Assembly: GCF_927798115.1 (NCBI RefSeq) | Contig: NZ_CAKMMG010000001.1 | Span: forward strand, 1,116,001 to 1,180,000 | Source: Paenibacillus auburnensis | Lineage (GTDB): Bacteria; Bacillota; Bacilli; Paenibacillales; Paenibacillaceae | Direction of reading: 5' to 3' | DNA: 64,000 nt | In this document: piece after piece, positions 41,329 through 50,365 of the stretch | How positions within the stretch are numbered: the stretch's first letter is position 1 | How the letters are laid out: every line of letters starts with the position of its first letter | Notes under the pieces: model-generated | Database searches by the model: none | Told to the model about the DNA's origin: nothing | What the model saw: the letters and a program-made list of their open reading frames with translations, nothing else | Position numbers and translations under genes: made by a program

Positions 41329-43362
41329 CTACATAACACGTTTGAACAGCTTCTCCAAATCATAGGCGGAGAAGGATACAACGATCGGGCGTCCATGCGG
41401 GCAGGTATAAGGCTGCTTGCAGGCTGCCAGCCTTGAGAGAAGCGCTTCGACTTCCGGCTCCGTCAGCTTCTGGTTAGCTTTAATGGAAGCCTTGCAAGAG
41501 CAGAGAATGGAGGATTTCTCGCGCAGCTTCGCCAGATCAATCGAACGCTCGCCCAGTACCCATTCCGCCATTTCTTCTACCAGCGCCTTTTCTTCCCCCT
41601 CCGGAAACCAGTAAGGCAAAGAGCGGACCAGGAATGTCTGGCCGCCGAAATGCTCCAGATAGACGCCAGCCTGCTGGAACCAGTGAAGCCGCTCACTGAG
41701 CTGGCGGCTCTCCGATGGTGTAAACTCCAGAGTAATAGGCAGCAGCAGCTCCTGCGAGGCATCCTCTGGACGACCGAACTTCTCATAGTAATATTCGTAG
41801 TTAATCCGTTCATGTGCAGCGTGCTGGTCAATCAGATACAGCCCGCTGTCATTCTGGGCAATGATATAGGTGCCGTGATGCTGGCCGATATAGTTCAGTT
41901 CAGGAAACTGCGGAAGACCGGGTTCGGCATTACCGCTAGGGGCGTATAACTCCTCTGCCGCAGGCAGGTTTCCTCGCCCGGGCATGGCTGCCGGCTGACG
42001 GTAGCTGCCGCCGCCCTCGCTTGTCCGGGGACGCGCAGGGTTCTGGGGATAGCTGCCGTTATAGGCAGACGCACTCTCCCTGGCCTGAGGCTGGAAGGCC
42101 TGTACAGCTCCGGGCCACTGATCGCGGGCGCTGCCAAACAGCGGCGCATTGCTCTCTGCGCCGCCACGGCTCACAGCCGGGGAGCCGAAGCCGCCGCCGG
42201 ATACACGTGGATATGTCTCTCCTCCAGGGCCAGGCAAATCCTGTACTACTGGAGTTCCTACGGCAGACTCCGGTGGCTGCGGTATAGTTCCTTTGGTAAA
42301 AGCAAACTGCTCCTGAATGAAGGAGCTGCTGCCTTTCCCGCCGAGCACTTCCTTACCAGGGCGGGGAATCAGGCTTTGACCGAGCAGAACCTTGCGGAGC
42401 TCCTGTTCAACAAAGGCATACAGCTCATTTTCCTTACTAAAGCGGACTTCCAGCTTCGCCGGATGCACGTTGACATCGACAAGCGACGGATGCATATCAA
42501 GCTGCAGCACAAGCAGCGGATAACGGTTGATCGGCAAGAGTGTATGATATGCCCGCAGGATCGCCGCATTCAGGCCGTTGCTGCGGATATAACGACCGCC
42601 CACAATCGTGGTGACCGCATTCCGGTTGGAACGGGTCCATTCCGGCCGGCTGATATAGCCTGAGATCCGGTAATCCGGATCTTCTGCACTTACCGGCAGC
42701 ATCGCCTTAGCTGCGGATGTACCATAGACAGCAGCGATGACCTGAAGCAGATCACCGTTGCCGAGGGTATGCAGCAGCTGGTTGCCATTATGATGCAGCG
42801 TAAAGGAGATATTCGGATGTGCCAAGGCCATCCGGTACATCGCATCCGAAATATGCCCCAGCTCTGTCTGGATGCTCTTCATATATTTCAGCCTTGCCGG
42901 GGTATTATAGAATAATTCCCGTACAGCCAGATCACTGCCCTTCCCGGACGGATTATCTTCATTGCGGATCAGTTTACCGCCTTCGATATCGATCACTACG
43001 CCTTTACCGTCATCGCTGCTTGCGGTCAGCAGTGATACCTTTGACACGGCCGCAATACTGGGCAGTGCTTCGCCCCGGAACCCGAGGCTGGTGATCTGGA
43101 ACAAATCACGGCCATTGGCAATTTTACTCGTTGCATGGCGGTAAAAGGCGGTCTCGCAATCCTCAGGCTCGATGCCTGAGCCGTTGTCTTTAACCCGTAT
43201 ACTCTGCAGGCCGCCCTCTTCTACCGTAACTTCAATGCGGGTACTTCCGGCATCAATCGCATTTTCTACCAGCTCCTTTACAACAGAAGCAGGACGCTCT
43301 ACCACTTCTCCGGCAGCAATCTGGTTGGCAATATGCTCGTCCAGCACATGAATTTTGGCCAT
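41329..43362 (-). CDS. mutL: DNA mismatch repair protein MutL
   Basis: A 677-aa GHKL ATPase and nicking endonuclease. N-terminal motifs are VENAIDAGSTR, DNGSGIEPED and GFRGEALPSI. The C-terminal domain keeps the endonuclease signature DQHAAHERINYE and the metal-binding CKASIKANQ and CPHGRP, so this MutL should nick DNA itself, as expected in an organism without MutH. The middle linker (about 345-490) is long and rich in Gly, Pro and Ser. It follows mutS by 91 bases. Confidence 0.97.
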   Translation of the reverse strand: MAKIHVLDEHIANQIAAGEVVERPASVVKELVENAIDAGSTRIEVTVEEGGLQSIRVKDNGSGIEPEDCETAFYRHATSKIANGRDLFQITSLGFRGEALPSIAAVSKVSLLTASSDDGKGVVIDIEGGKLIRNEDNPSGKGSDLAVRELFYNTPARLKYMKSIQTELGHISDAMYRMALAHPNISFTLHHNGNQLLHTLGNGDLLQVIAAVYGTSAAKAMLPVSAEDPDYRISGYISRPEWTRSNRNAVTTIVGGRYIRSNGLNAAILRAYHTLLPINRYPLLVLQLDMHPSLVDVNVHPAKLEVRFSKENELYAFVEQELRKVLLGQSLIPRPGKEVLGGKGSSSFIQEQFAFTKGTIPQPPESAVGTPVVQDLPGPGGETYPRVSGGGFGSPAVSRGGAESNAPLFGSARDQWPGAVQAFQPQARESASAYNGSYPQNPARPRTSEGGGSYRQPAAMPGRGNLPAAEELYAPSGNAEPGLPQFPELNYIGQHHGTYIIAQNDSGLYLIDQHAAHERINYEYYYEKFGRPEDASQELLLPITLEFTPSESRQLSERLHWFQQAGVYLEHFGGQTFLVRSLPYWFPEGEEKALVEEMAEWVLGERSIDLAKLREKSSILCSCKASIKANQKLTEPEVEALLSRLAACKQPYTCPHGRPIVVSFSAYDLEKLFKRVM

Positions 43363-43453
43363 GAATCGTTCACCTCGCGGTTATATAGATTGAAGTTATG
43401 ACTATCAAATATTGGAATTAGCCGCGGATTTTAATCCGGCGTCTGCCGCACTA

Positions 43454-46288
43454 TTATAGGCCCTTTGCTTTCAATTTAAGCTCGTTCAGCAGGCTCATAG
43501 CCTGAAGCGGAGTCATATTCATGAGGTCAGCGCCCTGCACGGCAGCGACCAGCTCCTTCACTATAGGGTTCTCCTTCGCTGCAGGCACAGCTGCAGTTTC
43601 CACACTGCCCTTCCGGCTCTTGCGCGGCTCTTCTTCCCCGAAAATCGACAGCTGGACCACTTCCTGTCCCGGTGCAGCTTCAAAGGAAGCCAGCGAAACC
43701 GCTGCCTCGGCATAAGCCGTACCGCCGGAAAGAGCTGCATTGGCAGAAGGTGAACTCTCTGTTCGCAGAGCATCCATTGCTGGCGCAGCAGAGCTTGCCT
43801 TCGGATGGCCTAAAGATTGCTGAACTTCTCTAACTTCGCCAGACAAGCCCCGTTCTTCGTAACCGGCACCGTAATTTAGGACTGCGCTGCCCGGAGGTGC
43901 CGCTTGCTCAATGCTTTGGAGTAATCCGTATGCCCGGTCAATAATGCCTTCAGGCAGTCCTGCCAGCCGTGCGCAATAGATGCCGTAGCTGCTGTCAGCC
44001 GCTCCAGGTACGAGCTTGCGGAGGAAGTTCACTTTGTCGCCGCTTTCCTGAACAGCCATTGAATAGTTGCTCAGCCCCTGGAGACTCTCCTCCAGATGAG
44101 CCAGCTCATGAAAATGCGTCGAGACAAGCGCTTTGCAGGCAATCGTATCATGCACGTATTCAATAACCGCCTGGGCAATCGCCATCCCCTCGCTGGTCGA
44201 AGTTCCCCGCCCAAGCTCGTCGATAATAATCAGACTGCGCGAGGTTGCTTTTTCGGTCATGACCTGAATATCAGCCATCTCCACCATGAAGGTGCTCTGC
44301 CCGCCGATCAGGTCATCCGCTGCTCCAATCCGGGTAAAGATTCGGTCAATCAACGGCACCTCAGCACTCGTTGCCGGCACGAAGCAGCCGATTTGCGCCA
44401 GGATACAGATGAGCGCTACTTGGCGCATATATGTGCTTTTACCAGCCATATTCGGTCCGGTAATCAGCAGAATATTGCCTTCGTCCTTGGTGAGTGTACT
44501 GCCGTTAGCAATAAAGGCTGAATCCTTCAGCACCGCCTCCACAACAGGGTGACGTCCGCCCTCCAGCCGCAGGTCATATCCGTCCGACAGCTTAGGCTTA
44601 ACAAAACGATGCTCGGCGCTGACCGCTGCGAGGCATTGATAGACATCGATTTCCGCGACTTTTTCGGCCAGGGCCTGCAGGCGCGGAATTTGTGCGGCAA
44701 TGCGGTCACGCAGTTCGGTAAAAAGACTGTATTCCAGATCTGTCATCTTATCCTGTGCTTCCAGAATTAAGGCTTCCTTCTCTTTGAGCTCCGGTGTAAC
44801 ATAGCGTTCGGCATTAGCCAGCGTCTGCTTACGCTCATATCTGCCTTCAGGCAGCGAAGATAGGTTGGAACGGGTGATTTCAATATAATAGCCGAAGATT
44901 TTGTTATAGCCGATCTTCAGGGACTTAATGCCTGTCGCGACCCGCTCCTTCGCCTCCAGTTCAGCAATCCAGCGTTTGCCGCTCGTGCTGGCTTCACGCA
45001 GCTCATCCAGACGCTCATGGTAGCCTGTCCGGATTATCCCGCCGTCACGCACTGACACGGGTGCATCTTCAACAATCGCCATATCAATATCATCACGCAG
45101 CTCGGCACACTCATCCATGGAGGCTCCGATTTCCCGCAGCGTCGCCGACCCGGAAGTCAGGCACATGTCCTTGAGTGCCGGAATCTGTGCCAAAGACAGC
45201 TTAAGTGCGTTCATGTCGCGGCCGTTGGCACTGCCGAAGGCAATGCGTCCGACCAATCGTTCCAGGTCATAAATCTCTTTGAGGGCTCCGCGCAGATCTT
45301 CACGTACGATAAACTGATTATATAAATAATCGACTGCTTCCAGCCTCCGCTCAATCGGAGCACGCTGCAGCAGCGGCTTATCAATTCTCCGGCGCAGCAG
45401 ACGGCCGCCCATCGAGGTTTCGGTGCGGTCCAGCAGCCAGAGCAGCGAGCCTTTTTTGGAGCGTTCACGCACAGTCTCGGTCAATTCCAGATTTCGGCGG
45501 GTAAACGGATCAAGAATCATATAATTCCCAGGCTCATAAGGCGAAATCTGGCTCAGCTGGCCGAGCGAACGGCGCTGGGTTTCGCTTAAATAGGAGATCA
45601 GGAGCGCCAGACACTTGCCCCGCTCCTTTTCCAGGCGCACCCATGCCGCTTCACCAAACTGGCGGCGGGCTAATTCCTCTTCCCGTTTATCCCAAGGAGT
45701 GTACACTACAGGCTTGGCCAGCAATGATGCTTCACTACGGAGCTGCTCCAGCAGCGCGGCATCCCCGATAATCTCCGCCGGTTCATAAATACCAATCTCG
45801 TCACGCAGCCACTCTGCTCCTGACAGAACAGACGTTACGTACAGCTCCCCTGTCGTCAGATCGCAGGCAGCCAGCGCCATCATTCCGTCATCTTCAGTGA
45901 CACACACGAGATAATTATTGCTTTTATCCGTAATAATCTTCCCGTCCATAACGGTCCCCGGTGTCACCACACGGACGATATCGCGCCGCACCATACCTTT
46001 GGTTACAGCCGGATCATCAAGTTGCTCGCAGATCGCGACTTTGTAGCCTTTTTCAATCAAACGCTGTATGTAACCTTCGGCTGCATGATAAGGCACCCCG
46101 CACATCGGAATCTTCTCATCACCGCCGCCCTCCCGGCCGGTTAACGTTATCTCAAGCTCCTTCGAGGCAAGAAGCGCATCATCAAAGAACATTTCATAGA
46201 AATCGCCCAGCCGGAAAAAAAGGAATGCGTCCTGCGCCCCTTCCTTTACCTTTAAATATTGCTCGATCATCGGCGTATATTTTGCCAT
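43454..46288 (-). CDS. mutS: DNA mismatch repair protein MutS
   Basis: Recognises mismatches and small loops as a dimer. The 944-aa protein has the mismatch-reading FYE in GDFYEMFFDDA, Walker A GPNMAGKSTYMRQ and DELGRGTST, with the C-terminal helix-turn-helix at the end. It is some 85 residues longer than B. subtilis MutS because of an Ala/Ser-rich linker (about 800-900). That linker contains VQLSIFGEEE, a good beta-clamp motif (QxSxF). I chose ATG 46288 (GGAGG eight bases upstream) over the frame start at 46366. The adjacent mutL and cotE order is that of Bacillus. Confidence 0.97.
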   Translation of the reverse strand: MAKYTPMIEQYLKVKEGAQDAFLFFRLGDFYEMFFDDALLASKELEITLTGREGGGDEKIPMCGVPYHAAEGYIQRLIEKGYKVAICEQLDDPAVTKGMVRRDIVRVVTPGTVMDGKIITDKSNNYLVCVTEDDGMMALAACDLTTGELYVTSVLSGAEWLRDEIGIYEPAEIIGDAALLEQLRSEASLLAKPVVYTPWDKREEELARRQFGEAAWVRLEKERGKCLALLISYLSETQRRSLGQLSQISPYEPGNYMILDPFTRRNLELTETVRERSKKGSLLWLLDRTETSMGGRLLRRRIDKPLLQRAPIERRLEAVDYLYNQFIVREDLRGALKEIYDLERLVGRIAFGSANGRDMNALKLSLAQIPALKDMCLTSGSATLREIGASMDECAELRDDIDMAIVEDAPVSVRDGGIIRTGYHERLDELREASTSGKRWIAELEAKERVATGIKSLKIGYNKIFGYYIEITRSNLSSLPEGRYERKQTLANAERYVTPELKEKEALILEAQDKMTDLEYSLFTELRDRIAAQIPRLQALAEKVAEIDVYQCLAAVSAEHRFVKPKLSDGYDLRLEGGRHPVVEAVLKDSAFIANGSTLTKDEGNILLITGPNMAGKSTYMRQVALICILAQIGCFVPATSAEVPLIDRIFTRIGAADDLIGGQSTFMVEMADIQVMTEKATSRSLIIIDELGRGTSTSEGMAIAQAVIEYVHDTIACKALVSTHFHELAHLEESLQGLSNYSMAVQESGDKVNFLRKLVPGAADSSYGIYCARLAGLPEGIIDRAYGLLQSIEQAAPPGSAVLNYGAGYEERGLSGEVREVQQSLGHPKASSAAPAMDALRTESSPSANAALSGGTAYAEAAVSLASFEAAPGQEVVQLSIFGEEEPRKSRKGSVETAAVPAAKENPIVKELVAAVQGADLMNMTPLQAMSLLNELKLKAKGL

Positions 46289-46423
46289 TGTTAACCTCCA
46301 TGCAAATTCTTCTGTATTCTCTATTATACCAGAAACTCGCATAGCAAAGTTACTCTGCCAAATCATTAACCATTATTACCAGTAGTCCGGTAAGCAAAAG
46401 GCGCCAGGCAGATGACCAGTCCA

Positions 46424-46447
46424 TACATTATAATGTAAGATTATGGA
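46424..46447 (+). promoter_or_regulatory. promoter region of GNAT gene with short palindrome
   Basis: ACATTATAATGT (46425-46436) is a perfect 12-bp palindrome containing a TATAAT -10 element, within a wider TCCATA...TATGGA dyad. An operator is possible. Confidence 0.4.
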
Positions 46448-46485
46448 CAGAGACAATTTCTAACGCAGACAAGGAGAGGATTTGG

Positions 46486-47295
46486 ATGATTCGAAAATTG
46501 CATGAAGCTGACCGGACACGGCTGATGGAACTCGTCGGACGCAATCCGGCAATCAACCTGTATATTATCGGGGACGTGGAGAATTTTGGCTTTGATCAGG
46601 AGTTTATGGAGCTGTGGGGCGAATGTGATTCCGCGGAGGGTCCGCTAAAAGCAATCCTCCTCCGTTACTATAACAGTTATCTGCCTTATGCCGAGGGCCC
46701 ATTTGATGTTGACGGCTTTGCCGGGCTGATTCGCATGAATAAAGGGGCTGAAATGATTTCCGGAGCTGCAGATGTTGTGCAGGCTTTTAGAGGACGGATG
46801 AATATCCGGGAGGAAAAGCAAATGTACTTCGCGGAGCTGAAGGAATTGAGAGACGTTACCCGCCCCGCTGCAGATGCTTCGATTGACATCCAAAAGGCGG
46901 CGTTACACCATGTTGATGCCATCTGTACACTGACAGACCAGATCGATGAATTTCTCAGCAGACCTGACGATTCGCGGAAAAGTCTGCACAAAACGCTAGA
47001 AAGCGGCACGGGCCGAACTTATTTCGTGGAGCAGAACGGGAAGATTATTGCCACAGCATCCACCGCTGCAGAGAATTCCCTGTCGGCAATGATCGTTGCT
47101 GTAGCAACCCATCCGGAATACAGGGGTCAAGGACTTGCGTCTCGCTTAATGACTCAGCTGTGTACCGATATGCTGGCCGAAGGCAAATCCCTGTGCCTCT
47201 TCTACGATAATCCTCAAGCCGGCCTGATCTACAAAAAGCTGGGCTTCCGCGATATCGGCTCATGGACGATGATGTATTTAAATCCGCCATTATAA
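46486..47295 (+). CDS. two-domain GNAT N-acetyltransferase
   Basis: A 269-aa protein with an N-terminal GNAT-like half lacking a clear CoA loop (1-130) and a C-terminal FR47-type GNAT domain. The CoA loop is VATHPEYRGQGLASRLMTQL near residue 205, followed by LFYDNPQAGLIYKKLGF. The substrate is unknown. AAGGAGAGG precedes the ATG. It is divergent from mutS. Confidence 0.88.
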   Translation: MIRKLHEADRTRLMELVGRNPAINLYIIGDVENFGFDQEFMELWGECDSAEGPLKAILLRYYNSYLPYAEGPFDVDGFAGLIRMNKGAEMISGAADVVQAFRGRMNIREEKQMYFAELKELRDVTRPAADASIDIQKAALHHVDAICTLTDQIDEFLSRPDDSRKSLHKTLESGTGRTYFVEQNGKIIATASTAAENSLSAMIVAVATHPEYRGQGLASRLMTQLCTDMLAEGKSLCLFYDNPQAGLIYKKLGFRDIGSWTMMYLNPPL

Positions 47296-47332
47296 TTTGT
47301 TTACAGGGACAAATAAAAAAGATAAGCGCTGA

Positions 47333-47510
47333 GGACCTTTGAATCGATTCCGGCGCGCTTTGTGAGCAGATCAGAGGGATTAATACCTTTGATTTTGGCT
47401 GCGGCGCGCTTTGTAAGCAAATCAAGGGGATAAATACTTTTGATTCTCTCGCTGGCGCGCTTTGTGAGTAAATCAGAGGGATAAGTACCTTTGATTCTCA
47501 CGCTGGCGGC
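47333..47510. repeat. 51-bp tandem repeat (about 3.4 copies)
   Basis: Units begin near 47353, 47404 and 47455 with GCGCGCTTTGTRAG, spaced exactly 51 bases; a partial copy precedes and the last ends near 47510. Being a multiple of three, the repeat stays open on the minus strand (17 residues per unit, pattern IKGxxPSDLLTKRA) in a 66-codon frame (47301-47501) with no ribosome site. It lies between convergent genes. Confidence 0.9.
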
Positions 47511-47519
47511 ACATGTTCT

Positions 47520-48935
47520 TCATTCAGTCTGTTTGTCCTGCCACAACATGCGGATGTCGCGTGACTCATCCCATGTCCGTTCTGCTGCGATGTACTCCAG
47601 CAGCGGTTCAATATACCGGGCGGCCTGCGCATAGCCGCGAAGGGACCTCAGCTGCGCCTGCAGCGGGATAAAAGCTGCGCGCAGCGGGGTTTTGTTGCCG
47701 CTGTAATAAGCGGCATGCAGGTCTTCCCGGTCGAGCGGGCGCAGCGCAAGGTCTTCGTAGCGGCTCACAATCAGGTGAGCCAGGAAGACCGCGCCTTTGG
47801 CGATGACCGGGGACACCAGGAAGCTCGGCAGGGTCCGGTATTCAAAGCCGCCATGCGGCTGAATCCGGAAATCGCCGAGCACTCCGTATCGCGGACGCCG
47901 GGCAGTCGCCCTGGCGTCCTCGAGCAGCATCAGCGGCAGCGCGAGGTAGTTGTCGAGCGCGCGCAGCAGCGGCGCCGTCAGCGTCACGCCGCTGAAGTGC
48001 AGATGGCCGCCGAGGGCCCAGCCTCTCAGCGGCATCCCTCCCGCACGCCAGCTTAGCGAGCGGTCGGCGACGAGCCGGTCCGCTGCCCGGGCGGCGGACA
48101 TCAGCTGCGCCAGCAGCGCGCGCGGTTCCCCGCGCGGCGCAGGGCGCAGCTCAGCGACCGGGAACAGGCCCTGCGTTCCCGGAGGCCCGGCGTCGCAGCC
48201 CGCGACGCCATCCAGGGGCAGGAACCGCGACGCGGGCACGACGCGGCCGGAGCTTCCCCGGAGCAGGAGGAACTCCGGGTCCATGCCCATCAGCAGACTG
48301 GGGCGGCCGGGCTGCTCCCGGGCCAGTGCCAAGGCCAGCGCCCGGGAAGGGGCCTGGAATGGCGCCGGCAGCGGCTGGCCGGGTGTGTTAAGCAGCGGAA
48401 TAACATCCTCTACTGCATAATGCCGGTCGCCCATAGCGGTTAACCACACCTCTCCACTATCCAGCCCCAAGCTGTAAAGTGCGCGGATCGCAGTTCCCCG
48501 CAGCAATCCGGCTGTTCCGCGCCGCATGACCGGAAGACTGCTCCCCTCCTGCTCGCCTTCCCAAGTGCCAAAGCCGCTTGCTACATTCCCAAGCCCGTCT
48601 CCGTCTGCGAATCCCGCATTGACTGTCTCCCGCTCAGTAGCGGTTCGACGACCGCTGCTATGCCGGTCCTTTCTCATAGCCTGTCCTGTACCTAGTGACT
48701 GGAGCTGAATTACCTCAAGATTAAACACACTAACCCGGTAACGCTGTTTATACGTAATGCTCACTGGTTCAGAACCATATGTATTTACTGCCTTTTTATT
48801 AGAATTACCAGTCTCCGCTTGCCTCGGCTTTGCCCTTACAGCAGGATTCATTGCCGCTTGGAGCCCGCAGCGCAGCAGTCTGGCTTCCCGCTGACCCGGC
48901 GTTAACCCGACGAACACGTTAAGCCCTTCATTCAT
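47520..48935 (-). CDS. amidoligase-like (COOH-NH2 ligase type 2) protein
   Basis: A 471-aa protein. The C-terminal two thirds carry the signature of the phage phiEco32-like COOH-NH2 ligase family of the ATP-grasp-related amidoligases: MGMDPEFLLLRG, VPASRFLPLDGVAGCDAG, PVAELRPAPRGEPRALL, WALGGHLHFSG and DFRIQPHGGFEYRTLPSFLV. Such enzymes should join a carboxylate to an amine in peptides or proteins; the substrate is unknown. The N-terminal 130 residues have lower complexity. The segment 47700-48400 has much higher GC than its neighbours. GGGAAGGAG precedes ATG 48935. It lies between mutS/GNAT and cotE, so a spore-surface role is plausible but unproved. Confidence 0.75.
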   Translation of the reverse strand: MNEGLNVFVGLTPGQREARLLRCGLQAAMNPAVRAKPRQAETGNSNKKAVNTYGSEPVSITYKQRYRVSVFNLEVIQLQSLGTGQAMRKDRHSSGRRTATERETVNAGFADGDGLGNVASGFGTWEGEQEGSSLPVMRRGTAGLLRGTAIRALYSLGLDSGEVWLTAMGDRHYAVEDVIPLLNTPGQPLPAPFQAPSRALALALAREQPGRPSLLMGMDPEFLLLRGSSGRVVPASRFLPLDGVAGCDAGPPGTQGLFPVAELRPAPRGEPRALLAQLMSAARAADRLVADRSLSWRAGGMPLRGWALGGHLHFSGVTLTAPLLRALDNYLALPLMLLEDARATARRPRYGVLGDFRIQPHGGFEYRTLPSFLVSPVIAKGAVFLAHLIVSRYEDLALRPLDREDLHAAYYSGNKTPLRAAFIPLQAQLRSLRGYAQAARYIEPLLEYIAAERTWDESRDIRMLWQDKQTE

Positions 48936-49282
48936 CGCCTGACTCCTTCCCGTAATCTCTCTTACCGAATCATCCGCTGAATCCTTCTAACAATCGCTTC
49001 ATTCACTCACCATCTGATTCCTTCCCACCATCGCTCCGTTCACTCATCACCTAACTCCTCCCGCCACCGCTCCATTCACTCGCCACCTAACTCATCCCCG
49101 CTATCGCTCCATTCACTCATCATATAATCCCTTCCTGAATTGCCCCATTCACTCATCACCCAACTCCTCCCGCCATCGCCCCATTCATTCCTCAACTAAC
49201 TCCTACCCACCAATGCCCCATTCATCCCCCCTCAAACTCCCCTCCGCAACACCCTTCATTCACCAACTCTAACCCCCACCGC
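48936..49282 (-). repeat. tandem 36-37-bp repeats resembling a translation start region
   Basis: On the minus strand, about eight degenerate copies follow GAATGGAGCGATGGCGGGAG with GAGTTAGGTGATGAGT. Copy lengths are 36, 36, 37, 36 and 37 in the clearest part. Each copy has a Shine-Dalgarno-like GGGAGGAG or similar and ATG or GTG about 7-10 bases later, and the last copy is the real start of the amidoligase-like gene. Confidence 0.85.
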
Positions 49283-49407
49283 TTCCTCATGCTTTTCAGT
49301 CCTTTTGCCGTAGCCCAGTGGACACCGCCCCTCGCCAGCCTCAAGGCAATCATCAGAGGCATCCACCTGACCTCATACCTTCCGGTATTTCCTGTACAGA
49401 AATAAAA
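49283..49407. other. remaining intergenic sequence between cotE and the repeat array
   Basis: No open frame with a ribosome site seen. It probably contains the promoter for the amidoligase-like gene. Confidence 0.4.
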
Positions 49408-49432
49408 TTAAAAAAGGAGGGCATTCGCCCTC
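49408..49432 (-). terminator. Rho-independent terminator of cotE
   Basis: GAGGGC/GCCCTC stem with 4-base loop, followed by CTTTTTT on the minus strand. Confidence 0.8.
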
Positions 49433-49505
49433 TTCGCCGCCGCCCTCTTTACATATAATGGACCATAACCCATCAGTATTCAGCCGGCGGCGGCGCCTTC
49501 CTTCC

Positions 49506-50063
49506 TTACAGCTCATCATCCAGGGCGTCAGGGTCCAGATCATCATAATCGAAGCTTTCACCATCGAAATCATAATCTTTGTCTTCCAGATCGTCGGCCT
49601 GATCACTGACATACACACGGACCTTGGTCTCAGCCACCAGTTCCGCCTCAAATTCCCGTTCCACACGGAGCGTAACACTTCCGCCGCCTGGTGATACTCC
49701 TGCTTCCACACAGTTTGGTTCCTGCGTTGCCTCCGCAGAGACCTCAACCGTGGAAGCACGGTGTCTCGGATCCAGGTATGACAGCGGAATAAGCTCCACG
49801 TAGGAAACCGTTTCTTTGGCTACCTCGGTTTGCTTGTTTTTGTCATACGAGTACCAGATGTTTACATCGTAAGTACCAATTACTTCGATTCCGTTCCCGG
49901 CGGCAACCGCTTCGTACTGGTGGTTAATGATCCAAGCCCCCAGAATACTAGTCGGATGATGTGGCGGAGTCACGGTATGGGTTGCTGTAGAGAACTTACG
50001 ACCTTTGCCGCAAATTGCCTTCGTAATGATCTCCCTTGTTTGACGTTTATGGCTTAATGACAT
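49506..50063 (-). CDS. cotE: outer spore coat morphogenetic protein CotE
   Basis: A 185-aa coat protein assembled in the mother cell that is needed for the outer coat. The conserved N-terminal region is clear (REIITKAICGKGRKFSTATH then TVTPPHHPTSILGAWIINH), as is IEVIGTYDVNIWYSYDKNKQ near residue 60. The last 25 residues are almost all Asp and Glu, as in Bacillus CotE. ATG 50063 has GGAGGAGG upstream. In B. subtilis cotE also neighbours mutS. Confidence 0.96.
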   Translation of the reverse strand: MSLSHKRQTREIITKAICGKGRKFSTATHTVTPPHHPTSILGAWIINHQYEAVAAGNGIEVIGTYDVNIWYSYDKNKQTEVAKETVSYVELIPLSYLDPRHRASTVEVSAEATQEPNCVEAGVSPGGGSVTLRVEREFEAELVAETKVRVYVSDQADDLEDKDYDFDGESFDYDDLDPDALDDEL

Positions 50064-50244
50064 CTTTAAACCTCCTCCATACAATCATTCACTATCAAGT
50101 GTATGCACGTTCTGGGCATTTGTTGATTGTTAGAGTAGAAATAAATTTGGGTAAGCCCTCCATCCGCCCCGTTATAAGATTCATAGTTCATTTTATTGCT
50201 GAAATCACCCGGTTATGATACCTAGTTCAAATGGTTTTGCTTAT
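50064..50244. other. 181-base region upstream of cotE
   Basis: Holds the cotE leader and probably its sporulation promoter; no promoter could be assigned with confidence and no gene was seen. Confidence 0.4.
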
Positions 50245-50250
50245 AAAAAA

Positions 50251-50283
50251 ACATCAGCACCCCCATCCTCGGGAGCGCTGATG
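50251..50283 (-). terminator. Rho-independent terminator of HD-GYP gene
   Basis: CATCAGC outer stem and inner GCYCCC pairs, followed by T7 on the minus strand. Confidence 0.85.
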
Positions 50284-50365
50284 CCTATTGAAACTTCAAT
50301 TATCCTTACTTCATCGTACAAGCTGCTTTCCTAGATTCGTTCCAGGAACCAGACCTTTTAAAGAA

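Noticed and set aside
47333-47510. CRISPR array
   Set aside because: The 51-bp units are contiguous, without unique spacers, and no cas gene is present.
48936-49282. CRISPR-like or phage repeat array
   Set aside because: The 36-37-bp units are tandem and degenerate without spacers; they match the downstream start region.
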